Source of the DNA: Devosia oryzisoli
GTDB lineage: Bacteria; Pseudomonadota; Alphaproteobacteria; Rhizobiales; Devosiaceae
NCBI RefSeq assembly: GCF_014837245.1
Contig: NZ_JACYFU010000001.1
Location: 62,001-126,000, forward strand
Reading direction: 5' to 3'
DNA length: 64,000 bases
Of this stretch, positions 36,051 to 44,706 are shown in pieces. The first letter of the stretch is position 1. Each line of letters begins with the position of its first letter. The position numbers were made by a program, and so were the translations under genes. The notes below the pieces were generated by a model that was not told where the DNA came from, ran no database searches, and saw only the letters and a list, made by a program, of their open reading frames with translations.

Positions 36051-36113
36051 TCATTCCCGCGCAAGCGGGAACCCCTGTTCCCCTAACGAGGGCTCCCGCT
36101 TGCGCGGGAATGG
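36051..36113. repeat. Palindromic intergenic element, copy 3
   Basis: Arms 36051-36071 (TCATTCCCGCGCAAGCGGGA start) and 36092-36113 are inverted copies. The element lies inside the operon, between the second permease and the ATPase gene, so it is transcribed. It resembles copy 1 closely. Confidence 0.7.
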
Positions 36114-36152
36114 CACCGTGTGCCGCCATCTGAACGATCCAAGGAGCCTCCC

Positions 36153-37817
36153 GTGACTCCGGAGAATCTCGCCCCCTCCGAGCGCTTCGACCTTGGCCAG
36201 CATGGCCGCGAGCTGATCCTCGATGTGCGCAACATCGCGGTCGATTTCAAGGTCGAGGGCGGCGTGGTCAACGCCGTGCGCGACGTCTCCTTCCAGCTCC
36301 ACAAGGGCGAAACCATCGCGCTGGTCGGCGAAAGCGGCTCGGGCAAATCGGTCACCGCCCGCACGGTGATGAAGCTCCTCACCAAGCGCGCCACCATCGG
36401 CAAGAACACCCAGATCACGCTCAAGGGCAAGAACATCGTGACGATGAGCGACGGCGAGATGCGCAAGCTGCGCGGCAACGATCTCGCCATGATCTTCCAG
36501 GAGCCGATGAGCTCGCTCAACCCCGTCTACACCATCGGCCAGCAAATCTGCGAGATCATCCACCTCCACAACAAGGTGTCGCGCGCCGAGGCCATGAACC
36601 GGGCCGAAAAGCTGCTCGAGGAAGTGCAGATTCCCGAGCCGCGCGCCCGCCTCAACAATTATCCGCACCAGCTCTCGGGCGGGCAGCGCCAGCGCGTGAT
36701 GATCGCCATGGCGCTGGCCAACCGGCCGGACGTGCTCATCGCCGACGAGCCCACCACGGCGCTCGACGTCACCGTGCAGGCGCAGATCCTCAACCTCATC
36801 AAGGACCTCAAGGACAAATACGGCATGGCGGTGATCCTGATCACCCATGACCTGACCATCGTGCGGCAGTTCTCCGAATATGTCTACGTCATGCAGAATG
36901 GCGCCGTGCAGGAGCACAACGAGACCGAGGCGCTGTTCGCCAATCCGCAACATGCCTACACCAAGCACCTGCTGGCCTCCGAGCCCAAGGGCACCGCTTT
37001 GCCGCTCGAGGAGGGGGCGCATGAGACGGTGCTCGAAGGCCAGAACGTCAAGGTCAGCTTCACGCTCAAGCGCGGCGGCTTCTTCAAGCCCGATTTCTTC
37101 GAATTGAAAGCCGTCGACAATCTCGACATCAAGCTGATGCGCCACGAAACCCTCGGCATCGTGGGCGAAAGCGGCTCGGGCAAGACGACGTTCGGTCAGG
37201 CGCTCATCCGCCTCATCGGCAATCAGGGTGGCAAGATCTGGTTCGATGGCGAACCCATCGAGGACAAGGATCGGGCGGCCATGCGGCCCTTGCGCAGCCG
37301 CATGCAGATCGTCTTCCAGGACCCGTTCGCCTCGCTCAATCCGCGCATGTCGATTCGCCAGATCATCGAGGAAGGGCTGATCGTCAACGGCATCGGCGCC
37401 AATGGTCGCGAGCGCATCGACCGCGTCCGCCAGGCGCTGCGCGACGCGGGCATGCCCGACACCATCCTGCAACGCTTCCCGCACGAATTTTCCGGCGGCC
37501 AGCGCCAGCGCATCGCCATTGCCCGGGCCATCGCGCTCGAGCCCGAGTTCATCCTGCTCGACGAACCCACCTCGGCGCTCGATTTGTCGGTGCAGTCCCA
37601 GATCATCGACCTGTTGCGCAAGCTGCAGGACGAAAAGGGGCTTTCCTACCTCTTCATCAGCCATGATCTCAAGGTCGTGCGGGCCCTGTGCCACCGCGTC
37701 ATGGTCATGCAGAACGGCCGGATCGTCGAGGAAGGCCCGGTCAACGAAGTCCTCATCCACCCCAAGACCGATTACACGGCCCGGCTCGTCCGCGCCGCGT
37801 TCGAAATTGCCGCCTGA
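36153..37817 (+). CDS. Dual ATP-binding protein of the ABC importer (DppD-DppF fusion)
   Basis: A 554-residue protein with two full ABC domains. Domain 1: Walker A GESGSGKS (59-66), signature LSGGQRQR near 172, Walker B ADEPTTALDV. Domain 2: GESGSGKT near 335, FSGGQRQR near 445, LDEPTSALDL. Two-domain fusions are usual for this importer class in Rhizobiales. The start is GTG at 36153, 7 bp after AAGGAG. It energises uptake through the two permeases. Confidence 0.94.
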   Translation: MTPENLAPSERFDLGQHGRELILDVRNIAVDFKVEGGVVNAVRDVSFQLHKGETIALVGESGSGKSVTARTVMKLLTKRATIGKNTQITLKGKNIVTMSDGEMRKLRGNDLAMIFQEPMSSLNPVYTIGQQICEIIHLHNKVSRAEAMNRAEKLLEEVQIPEPRARLNNYPHQLSGGQRQRVMIAMALANRPDVLIADEPTTALDVTVQAQILNLIKDLKDKYGMAVILITHDLTIVRQFSEYVYVMQNGAVQEHNETEALFANPQHAYTKHLLASEPKGTALPLEEGAHETVLEGQNVKVSFTLKRGGFFKPDFFELKAVDNLDIKLMRHETLGIVGESGSGKTTFGQALIRLIGNQGGKIWFDGEPIEDKDRAAMRPLRSRMQIVFQDPFASLNPRMSIRQIIEEGLIVNGIGANGRERIDRVRQALRDAGMPDTILQRFPHEFSGGQRQRIAIARAIALEPEFILLDEPTSALDLSVQSQIIDLLRKLQDEKGLSYLFISHDLKVVRALCHRVMVMQNGRIVEEGPVNEVLIHPKTDYTARLVRAAFEIAA

Positions 37818-37833
37818 CCTTACGGAGCATTCC

Positions 37834-39201
37834 ATGGCAAACCCAAAAATCACCTTCATCGGAGCCGGCTCGTCGGTGTTCATGAAGAACATCGTCGGCG
37901 ACATCCTGCAGCGCCCGGCGCTCAGCGGCGCCCAGATCCGGCTGATGGACATCAACCCCACGCGCCTCGAGGAAAGCGAGATCATCGCCAAAAAGCTGGT
38001 CTCGACGCTCGGCGTCCCGGCCACCGTCGAAACCTTCTCCGACCAGAAGAAGGCCCTCGATGGCACCAATTTCGTCGTCGTCTGCTTCCAGATCGGCGGC
38101 TACGAGCCCTCCACCGTCGTCGATTTCGACGTGCCCAAGAAATACAACCTCCGCCAGACCATTGCCGACACGCTGGGCGTCGGCGGCATCATGCGCGGCC
38201 TCAGGACCGTGCCGCACCTCTGGAGCATCTGCGAGGACATGCTCGCGGTCGCACCCAACGCGGTCATGCTGCAATACGTCAACCCGATGGCCATCAACAC
38301 CTGGGCGATTTCGGAGAAATACCCCACCATCAAGCAGGTCGGCCTCTGCCACTCGGTGCAGGGCACGGCCATGGAACTGGCCCACGACCTCGACATCCCC
38401 TACGAGGACATCCGCTACCGCTCGGCCGGCATCAACCACATGGCGTTCTACCTCAATTTCGAGCAGCGCCTGCCCGATGGCTCCTACAAGGATCTCTACC
38501 CCGAGCTGCACCGCGCCTATCGCGAAGGCCGCGCCCCCAAGGCCGGCTGGAATCCGCGCTGTCCCAACAAGGTGCGCTACGAGATGATGACGCGGCTGGG
38601 GTATTTCGTCACCGAGAGCTCCGAGCACTTTGCCGAGTACACGCCCTACTTCATCAAGGAAGGCCGCGAAGACCTGATCGAGAAGTTCGGCATTCCGCTC
38701 GACGAATACCCCAAGCGCTGCGTCGAGCAGATCGCGCGCTGGAAAAAGACCAGCGAAGACTACAAACAGGCCGACAAGATCGAGGTGAAGCCCTCCAAGG
38801 AATACGCCTCTTCCATCGTCAATTCGGTGTGGACGGGCGAGCCTTCGGTGATTTACGGCAATCTCAGGAACAACGGCGTCATCACCTCGCTGCCCAACAA
38901 TGCCGCCGTGGAAGTGCCGTGCCTTGTCGACAACAATGGACTGCAGCCCACCTATATCGGCGAGTTGCCGCCGCAGCTGACGGCACTCATCCGCACCAAC
39001 ATCAACGTGCAGGAGCTGACGGTCCGCGCGCTGATGGAGGAAAACCGTGAGCACATCTACCACGCCGCCATGATGGACCCCCACACCGCCGCCGAACTCG
39101 ATCTCGACCAGATCTGGGCCGTGGTGGACGACCTCATCGAAGCCCACGGCACCTGGCTCCCCGAATGGGCCCGCGGCCCCCGCAAGGCCCAGGTGGCCTA
39201 A
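37834..39201 (+). CDS. GH4 alpha-galactosidase (MelA-type)
   Basis: A 455-residue GH4 enzyme, close to the 451 residues of E. coli MelA. GAGSS (10-14) binds NAD, DIN (39-41) follows the second strand, YVNPMAINTW (148-157), CHSV (172-175) and GINHMAFY (about 200-207) build the active site. The CHSV motif is that of alpha-galactosidases. It needs NAD and a divalent metal and would hydrolyse imported melibiose/raffinose-type sugars in the cytoplasm. Last gene of the importer operon; CGGAG precedes ATG 37834. Confidence 0.9.
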   Translation: MANPKITFIGAGSSVFMKNIVGDILQRPALSGAQIRLMDINPTRLEESEIIAKKLVSTLGVPATVETFSDQKKALDGTNFVVVCFQIGGYEPSTVVDFDVPKKYNLRQTIADTLGVGGIMRGLRTVPHLWSICEDMLAVAPNAVMLQYVNPMAINTWAISEKYPTIKQVGLCHSVQGTAMELAHDLDIPYEDIRYRSAGINHMAFYLNFEQRLPDGSYKDLYPELHRAYREGRAPKAGWNPRCPNKVRYEMMTRLGYFVTESSEHFAEYTPYFIKEGREDLIEKFGIPLDEYPKRCVEQIARWKKTSEDYKQADKIEVKPSKEYASSIVNSVWTGEPSVIYGNLRNNGVITSLPNNAAVEVPCLVDNNGLQPTYIGELPPQLTALIRTNINVQELTVRALMEENREHIYHAAMMDPHTAAELDLDQIWAVVDDLIEAHGTWLPEWARGPRKAQVA

Positions 39202-39219
39202 GCGCAACGTCCTCCCTGG

Positions 39220-39509
39220 GCGGTCTCTCCCGCCCTGTCGGTTGCCGATGATGTCTGGCCGCCCACGATGCAGCTCCTCCCCCTTGACGGGGGAGGCTGG
39301 GTGGGGGTGCGCCACGCCCTGGGGACCCGTATCCAGCCTCCTGCACGCGATCTCCCCACCCCATCCCTCCCCGCGAGGGGGAGGGAGCCGGATCGCGCAA
39401 TCCCTCCACCTCGCCGGTCTCCCCCGCCCCATCGGTTGCCCATGACATCTGGGCAACCGCGATGCAGCTCCTCCCCCTCGACGGGGGAGGCCGGGTGGGG
39501 GTGCGCCAC
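39220..39509. repeat. Two direct copies of a ~97-bp intergenic sequence
   Basis: Segments 39220-39315 and 39413-39509 are clearly similar (shared runs GATGCAGCTCCTCCCCCT, GACGGGGGAGGC and GGGTGGGGGTGCGCCAC). Each contains a CTCCCCC / GGGGGAG hairpin. They occupy the 471-bp gap after the alpha-galactosidase gene, where I see no gene. The G-run hairpins could also end the operon transcript. Confidence 0.6.
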
Positions 39510-39672
39510 ATACTGGTGGCCCATAGTCTGCTCGCGACACACTCTTCCCGCGAGGCGCAGAGTGCCGGATCAAGCCAGCAGGTGGCCCCCACCAGCGGCC
39601 GGAGCCATGCGGAACATTTTCCGCCTGTCCCCATTAGCCTTTCACCTGCTTATCACGGAACGGAGACCACCC

Positions 39673-39816
39673 ATGCTTTGGACGATCGCGGTCATACTGC
39701 TTATTCTGTGGGCTGCCGGCCTGGCATTCAAGGTGGCGGGTGCGCTGATCCACCTGCTGCTCGTGATCGCGGTGATCGTGGTGCTGGTCAAACTGTTCAT
39801 GGGCCGCAAGGCCTGA
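39673..39816 (+). CDS. Small Lmo0937/DUF5670-type membrane protein
   Basis: A 47-residue protein that is almost entirely two hydrophobic segments: MLWTIAVILLILWAAGLAF and GALIHLLLVIAVIVVLVKLF, ending GRKA. The pattern (L-W-x-LGLxxxxxxGxxIHxLLVIAxIxxLxxL) matches the Lmo0937 family of tiny membrane proteins of unknown function. CGGAG lies 8 bp before ATG 39673. Confidence 0.8.
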   Translation: MLWTIAVILLILWAAGLAFKVAGALIHLLLVIAVIVVLVKLFMGRKA

Positions 39817-40218
39817 AGCCGCAAACGCGTCGGGCGTGCTTTCGCCATTCATCGCACCCCGGCCAAACGCGAGACAGCGGGTGAAAATCTCTCCACCTCG
39901 CTCGCGTTCTCCTCGCCCCCAAAACCGCGTGCCATTCTTCTCCCATCCCCGCCAGGTTACGCGGCCCCTACGCAGGGCCGGGTGGGGAGGATCGGATGGG
40001 GGAGGCGTCCCCCTGCGTGGGTAGAAAATCGGCAGCCGGGCTTGCAACACAGTTCCGCCTGAGACCGGACCCCCTAAGCAAGCCGATGCCGTGACGGGCG
40101 GCCCTTGGACCGTTCTACCTATTCGGAAGGCCCAAAGGCCGCCCGTTACCGTGCCCTCCAGCAGGACACACCAGCGAAAGCGCGACGCCAGCAGGCCGGG
40201 CGCTAATTTCGCACGTCC
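39817..40218. other. 402-bp intergenic region
   Basis: No supported gene. A 10-bp perfect inverted repeat (ACGGGCGGCC at 40094-40103 with GGCCGCCCGT at 40137-40146) lies about 73 bp past the pth stop on the minus side and may end that transcript, although no T tract follows. G-rich repeats resembling those at 39220-39509 occur at about 39945-40010. Confidence 0.4.
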
Positions 40219-40941
40219 TCAGTCGCCCGACTTGCCGAACAGCTTGCTCAGCATGTCGGCCATCGGTCCGGACTTGGGCAGTTCGGCCTGTGGCTTGGGC
40301 GGACGCGCCTGTCGGATGTGGCTCTGCGCCTTAGGAGTGCCCTTGGGCGCGGACTTTTCCGCCTTGGCGGGGTCGTCGGCCTGGACGGCCAGTGCCAGCT
40401 TGTTCATGAAGCCGCTGTCGTCGCCCTTGAGCAGCAGCGGCGCCTGGCGCCCCATCTCCTCGAGCAGGGGTTTAAGCCAGCTCTGGTCGGCCTTGGCGAA
40501 GTCGCCCAGCACATGGGGCGTCACGAATTCCTTGCCCGGGTGCCCGATGCCGATGCGGACGCGCTTGTAGTCGAGCCCGATCTGCGGATCGATGGACCTC
40601 AGGCCATTGTGCCCGCCATTGCCGCCGCCGACCTTGACCCGCACCTTGCCCGGCGCCAGGTCGAGCTCGTCGTAAAAGACGATGACGTCGCTGTTGGCGA
40701 TCTTGAAGAAGCGCGTGGCCTGCTGCATGCTGTCGCCGGACTTGTTCATGAAGGTCTGCGGCTTCAGGAGCAGCACCTTCTCGCCGCCGATCGTCCCCTC
40801 GGCGAGCAGCCCGGCGTGCTTGGATTTCCACGGCCCGATGCCATGCGCATCGGCAATGGCGTCGATGGCCATGAAGCCCACATTGTGGCGGTTGCCGGCA
40901 TATTGCGCGCCGGGATTGCCGAGGCCGACCAGCAGTTTCAT
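40219..40941 (-). CDS. pth: Peptidyl-tRNA hydrolase
   Basis: A 240-residue Pth. GLGNPGAQYAGNRHNVGFM carries the catalytic His (HNVG), and KPQTFMNKSG, FYDELDLAPG, GGNGGHNGLRSI are complete. It recycles peptidyl-tRNAs dropped from ribosomes. About 45 extra C-terminal residues, rich in Lys, Pro and Ala, extend beyond the E. coli length, as is common in alphaproteobacteria. Downstream of rplY, 75 bp away. Confidence 0.95.
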   Translation of the reverse strand: MKLLVGLGNPGAQYAGNRHNVGFMAIDAIADAHGIGPWKSKHAGLLAEGTIGGEKVLLLKPQTFMNKSGDSMQQATRFFKIANSDVIVFYDELDLAPGKVRVKVGGGNGGHNGLRSIDPQIGLDYKRVRIGIGHPGKEFVTPHVLGDFAKADQSWLKPLLEEMGRQAPLLLKGDDSGFMNKLALAVQADDPAKAEKSAPKGTPKAQSHIRQARPPKPQAELPKSGPMADMLSKLFGKSGD

Positions 40942-41016
40942 CGTTGTGGCGCCTTTCAAATGACAGAGGCGGCCGCGGGGCCGCCTCGTTCAAACGCTGG
41001 GAAAGCGCAAGGAGGA

Positions 41017-41652
41017 TTACGCCTCTTCGCCGCCTTCAGCCGCTTCTTCGGTCTCTTCGCTCTCGGCATCGCCAGCCGAGCGCAGGCTCGACGGAGCGAC
41101 GACGGTCGCGATGGTGAAGTCGCGGTCGGTGATGGCCGGCTTGACGCCCTTGGGCAGGGTCACGGCTGAGATGTGCACCGAGTCGCCGATCTCGTAGCCG
41201 GAAAGATCAACGGTGATCTCTTCGGGGATGGCATTGGCCGGGGCGATCAGCTCGACAGTGTGGCGCACGACGTTGAGCGTGCCGCCGCGCTTGAGGCCGG
41301 GGCTCTTTTCTTCGTTTACGAAGACCACGTGCACCTCGACGTGGAGCGACGAATTGCCTGAAACGCGCAGGAAGTCGACATGGACGGGCATGTCCTTGAC
41401 GACGTCGAGCTGGTAGTCGCGCGGAATGACGCGGTGCTTTTCGCCATCGACGTCCAGTTCGAGCACGTGCGACTTGAAGCCGCCATCATAGATGGCCTTC
41501 AGCGTCTCGTTGAATGACAGCGAAATGGTGACGGGGGGCTTCTTGTCACCGTAGATAACAGCGGGAACACGTCCCTGACGGCGCAGTTCGCGAGCGGCCC
41601 CCTTGCCCACTCCGTCACGCGCCTGTGCCTTGAGCACTTTGGTCTCAGCCAT
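41017..41652 (-). CDS. rplY: Ribosomal protein bL25 (Ctc form)
   Basis: A 211-residue bL25 of the long TL5/CTC type: 5S rRNA-binding N-terminal domain ([20 protein letters not shown]) plus the beta-rich C-terminal domain ([28 protein letters not shown]) and an acidic tail ([14 protein letters not shown]). ATG at 41652 is preferred; an in-frame ATG lies 9 bp upstream. Confidence 0.95.
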   Translation of the reverse strand: MAETKVLKAQARDGVGKGAARELRRQGRVPAVIYGDKKPPVTISLSFNETLKAIYDGGFKSHVLELDVDGEKHRVIPRDYQLDVVKDMPVHVDFLRVSGNSSLHVEVHVVFVNEEKSPGLKRGGTLNVVRHTVELIAPANAIPEEITVDLSGYEIGDSVHISAVTLPKGVKPAITDRDFTIATVVAPSSLRSAGDAESEETEEAAEGGEEA

Positions 41653-41803
41653 GGAAATCATCCATTGGGTTGGTGTATGGCGTCATCACAACGGCATACG
41701 CGCCCGTCCTCCAGGGGTGACGAGCGCTTCATGGCCGCGGGATATAGAGGAAAGCATCCGGCACGGCAAGCCGGTGCGGACGTTGTTCGGCAGGGCTTTC
41801 TGA

Positions 41804-42736
41804 CTAGTCGAACAGGCTCGAGACGCTCTGCTCGCTGGCGGTGCGAGCAACCGCCTCGCCGATCAGCGGCGCGATGGTGATGCGCCTTATATTGGGAGCG
41901 GCCCGCGTGGCGTCGGTCTCCTGGATCGAATCGGTCACCACCAGCTCCTTGAGCTTGCTGGCCGCGATGCGCTCGGAGGCCCCCTCGGACAGCACGCCGT
42001 GGGTGATATAGGCCGAGACCGACTTGGCGCCTGCCTTGAGCAGCGCCTCGGCGGCGTTGATCAGCGTACCGCCACTGTCGACGATATCGTCGATCAGGAT
42101 GCAGCTCTGACCCTCGACGTCGCCGATGATGTTCATCACCTCCGACACACCAGCCCGCGGGCGGCGCTTGTCGACGATGGCCAGATCCCGCCCCAGGCGC
42201 TGCGCCACGGCGCGCGCCCGCGCCACCCCGCCGACATCGGGGGAGATGATCATGGTGTGGTCGAGCTGGTAGTTATCCAAAATGTCGCGCGTGATGATCG
42301 GGGCGGCATAGAGATTGTCGGTCGGAATGTCGAAGAAGCCCTGGATCTGGGCGGCGTGGAGGTCGAGCGTGATGACGCGGTTGACGCCGGCCTCGGTAAT
42401 GAGGTTCGACACCAGCTTGGCGGAAATCGGCGTGCGGCCGGCGGCGCGGCGGTCCTGCCGGGCATAGCCGAAATAGGGGATCACGGCGGTGATGCGCCGG
42501 GCCGAGGAGCGCCGCAGCGCGTCCGTCAGGATCAGCAGCTCCATCAAATTGTCATTGGCCGGGAAGCTCGTCGACTGGATGATGAAGGCGTCTTCGCCCC
42601 GTACATTCTCGTGCACCTCGACATAGACTTCTTTGTCCGCGAAGCGCTTGACGGTGCAGTCGGTGAGGGGAAGTTCGAGGTAGCTGGCGACGGCCTGGGC
42701 GAGGGCGCGGTTGGAGTTGCCGGTCACCAGCTTCAT
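41804..42736 (-). CDS. prs: Ribose-phosphate pyrophosphokinase
   Basis: A 310-residue class I PRPP synthase. [11 protein letters not shown]-type segment (here [11 protein letters not shown]), the flexible-loop [35 protein letters not shown] and the PRPP loop [13 protein letters not shown] are all present. It makes PRPP from ribose-5-phosphate and ATP, feeding apt and other salvage and biosynthetic steps. Confidence 0.96.
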   Translation of the reverse strand: MKLVTGNSNRALAQAVASYLELPLTDCTVKRFADKEVYVEVHENVRGEDAFIIQSTSFPANDNLMELLILTDALRRSSARRITAVIPYFGYARQDRRAAGRTPISAKLVSNLITEAGVNRVITLDLHAAQIQGFFDIPTDNLYAAPIITRDILDNYQLDHTMIISPDVGGVARARAVAQRLGRDLAIVDKRRPRAGVSEVMNIIGDVEGQSCILIDDIVDSGGTLINAAEALLKAGAKSVSAYITHGVLSEGASERIAASKLKELVVTDSIQETDATRAAPNIRRITIAPLIGEAVARTASEQSVSSLFD

Positions 42737-42844
42737 GGGCGCGATCCTGTCTCAACCGGTCCGGGAGGCGGACCATGCAGTTTCGCGGGCAGCTTTAACG
42801 GCTACGCCGGGCAGGCGCAACGGCACTTTGGGCGGATCGGTAAA

Positions 42845-43615
42845 TTAAACCTGCGTCAATCCGATGACGGCGATCTGCCGCCCCGTGCGTGTGCCGTGAT
42901 GGGTTGCGCGCCGGTGCGAGAAGTACCTGCCGGGGTTGGCATAGGTACAGGCGCCAACCCGCTCCACCCGTTCAATCCCGGCCCTGCGCACCTGCTCCTC
43001 GACAAAGCCGGGCAGGTCGAAGTGGGGCGCCCCGCCCGGAGGGGTGTGGAAGTGCGGGGCGGCATCGGCGTGGAGCGCGAGCACGTCGGCCATGAACTGC
43101 TCGCCCACCTCGTAATTCTCGCCATAAATCGTCGGTCCATAGGCGCAGATGATGTTTTCGCGCCGAGCCCCGACGGCCGTCATCGCCTCTACAGTGTGCT
43201 CGACAATACCATCGACGGCTCCCCGCCACCCCGCATGCGCCGCGCCGATCACCCCGGCCTCGGGGTCGGCGAAGAGGATCGGCGTGCAGTCGGCGGTCAG
43301 AATGCCGAGCAGCAGCCCCGGCGTGGCCGTGACCATGGCGTCGGCTTCGACCATCCGGTCGCCCACGGGAGTGGTGACGGTTTCGGCGTGGTTGGAGTGC
43401 ACCTGCTTGAGGATGCAGAGCTGGGCCGGATCAAAGCCCATCATGCGCGCGACGCCGGCGCGATTGGCCAGCACCGCGACCGGGTCATCGCCAACCGCCA
43501 GGGAGACGTTGTTGTCGGCGAACTCGCCGGTCGACTGGCCACCGGCGCGCCCGAAAAAGCCGTGCGTCACCCCGGCGATCCCGCTCAGTGCTTCGGACGT
43601 CTCATAGATGCTCAC
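42845..43615 (-). CDS. pgeF: Peptidoglycan editing factor / multicopper polyphenol oxidase family (YfiH)
   Basis: A 256-residue laccase-domain protein. Conserved zinc/catalytic positions lie in KQVHSNHA, LTADCTPILFAD and GAAHAGWRG, and the C-terminal FSHRRATHHGTRTGRQIAVIGL is the usual ending. PgeF removes L-Ser-containing muropeptide precursors from the peptidoglycan route in E. coli; others of the family deaminate adenosine. ATG overlaps the stop of the upstream methyltransferase gene (43612-43615). Confidence 0.93.
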   Translation of the reverse strand: MSIYETSEALSGIAGVTHGFFGRAGGQSTGEFADNNVSLAVGDDPVAVLANRAGVARMMGFDPAQLCILKQVHSNHAETVTTPVGDRMVEADAMVTATPGLLLGILTADCTPILFADPEAGVIGAAHAGWRGAVDGIVEHTVEAMTAVGARRENIICAYGPTIYGENYEVGEQFMADVLALHADAAPHFHTPPGGAPHFDLPGFVEEQVRRAGIERVERVGACTYANPGRYFSHRRATHHGTRTGRQIAVIGLTQV

Positions 43616-44691
43616 GGCGCGAAACCCGCCGGCTGCAGTCCCGGACTGTGTGCGCAGAACACCTTGAAGAGTTCGCCCATCTGGTCCTTGCCGATCAGCC
43701 GGTCGTGGCCTGACTGGATATCGGCAGCGGCGCCGGGATTGGCTTTCTGCAGGGCATTCTTGCGCTCGCCAATGCCCATCCGGGTCAGGAACTGCCCTTG
43801 CGTGGCCAGCGGCTCCACCGCGAGGCCGCTCTGCCGCGCGACATTGGCAAGCGCGCCAAAATCCACGTGGGCGGACAGATCCGTCTCTCCCGGCGTGTCG
43901 AGGACATCGGCATAAGCATGGCGGCGGACCCCTTGCAGCGTCTCTCCCGTCTGGCTGGCTGCGTACCCGTAATCGATCGCAAGGATACTGCCACCGAGCC
44001 GCGCCACTGCCTTTGCAAGGTGCGACAGCACTTCGGCCGCCGCAAAGCAGACCTCGAACACGGCATCGATCTCGGCATCGGCCACCGCATCGGGCATGCT
44101 CGCGGCCGGGATGGGGGTAGGGGACAACCCGAAAGCGCGCTTGTCCTCAACCAGGCCGATCACCCGCTCGTGCCAGCCATCGGGGCGCCGCACGAACTGG
44201 CGGATGGGCATGGCATCGAAGAATTCGTTGGCCACCACCAGCAGCGGCCCTTGCGGAAAGTCGTCGAAGTTCTGGATCCATTGCGGATCATAACTCTCGA
44301 GCCGGTCCTTTTGCGCCGCCAGCAGGTTGGGGCTCGTTTCGAACAGGCGCAGCTGCAGGCCGTCCCGGAACCCCGGTGCCCGGCAGGCGACGCGCAGGAT
44401 GTCGGCCATCAGCGTGCCGCGGCCGGGGCCCAGCTCCAGGAGCGTGAAGGCTTTCGGCTCGCCCATTTGTTGCCAGAGGTTGACGAGGTTAAAGCCGATC
44501 AGCTCGCCGAACATCTGCGAGATTTCGGGCGCGGTAATGAAGTCGCCGCCCTGGCCGAACGGGTCGGCACCCTTGTAGTAGCCACGTGTCGGATGCGTCA
44601 GGCAGAGGCCCATATAGGTCGCGACCGACATGGGGCCGTTGGTGCGGATCTGCAGGTCGATCTGCTCGTCCAGAGAGAGAGCATCTGTCAT
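43612..44691 (-). CDS. SAM-dependent methyltransferase, MidA/NDUFAF7 family
   Basis: A 359-residue class I methyltransferase. LTHPTRGYY and GGDFITAPEISQMFGEL near the start, the SAM site LLELGPGRGTLMADILR (about 84-100) and VVANEFFDAMP identify the COG1565/MidA family. The mitochondrial homologue NDUFAF7 methylates an arginine of a complex I subunit; the bacterial substrate is unproven. Lies between lgt and pgeF, the usual order in Rhizobiales. Confidence 0.9.
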   Translation of the reverse strand: MTDALSLDEQIDLQIRTNGPMSVATYMGLCLTHPTRGYYKGADPFGQGGDFITAPEISQMFGELIGFNLVNLWQQMGEPKAFTLLELGPGRGTLMADILRVACRAPGFRDGLQLRLFETSPNLLAAQKDRLESYDPQWIQNFDDFPQGPLLVVANEFFDAMPIRQFVRRPDGWHERVIGLVEDKRAFGLSPTPIPAASMPDAVADAEIDAVFEVCFAAAEVLSHLAKAVARLGGSILAIDYGYAASQTGETLQGVRRHAYADVLDTPGETDLSAHVDFGALANVARQSGLAVEPLATQGQFLTRMGIGERKNALQKANPGAAADIQSGHDRLIGKDQMGELFKVFCAHSPGLQPAGFAP

Positions 44692-44706
44692 GGTGCGGGC
44701 GGCCTT

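Noticed and set aside
36051-38069. 672-codon open frame on the minus strand across the ABC ATPase gene
   Set aside because: It mirrors the plus-strand gene with its two Walker motifs; long antisense frames are common in GC-rich DNA.
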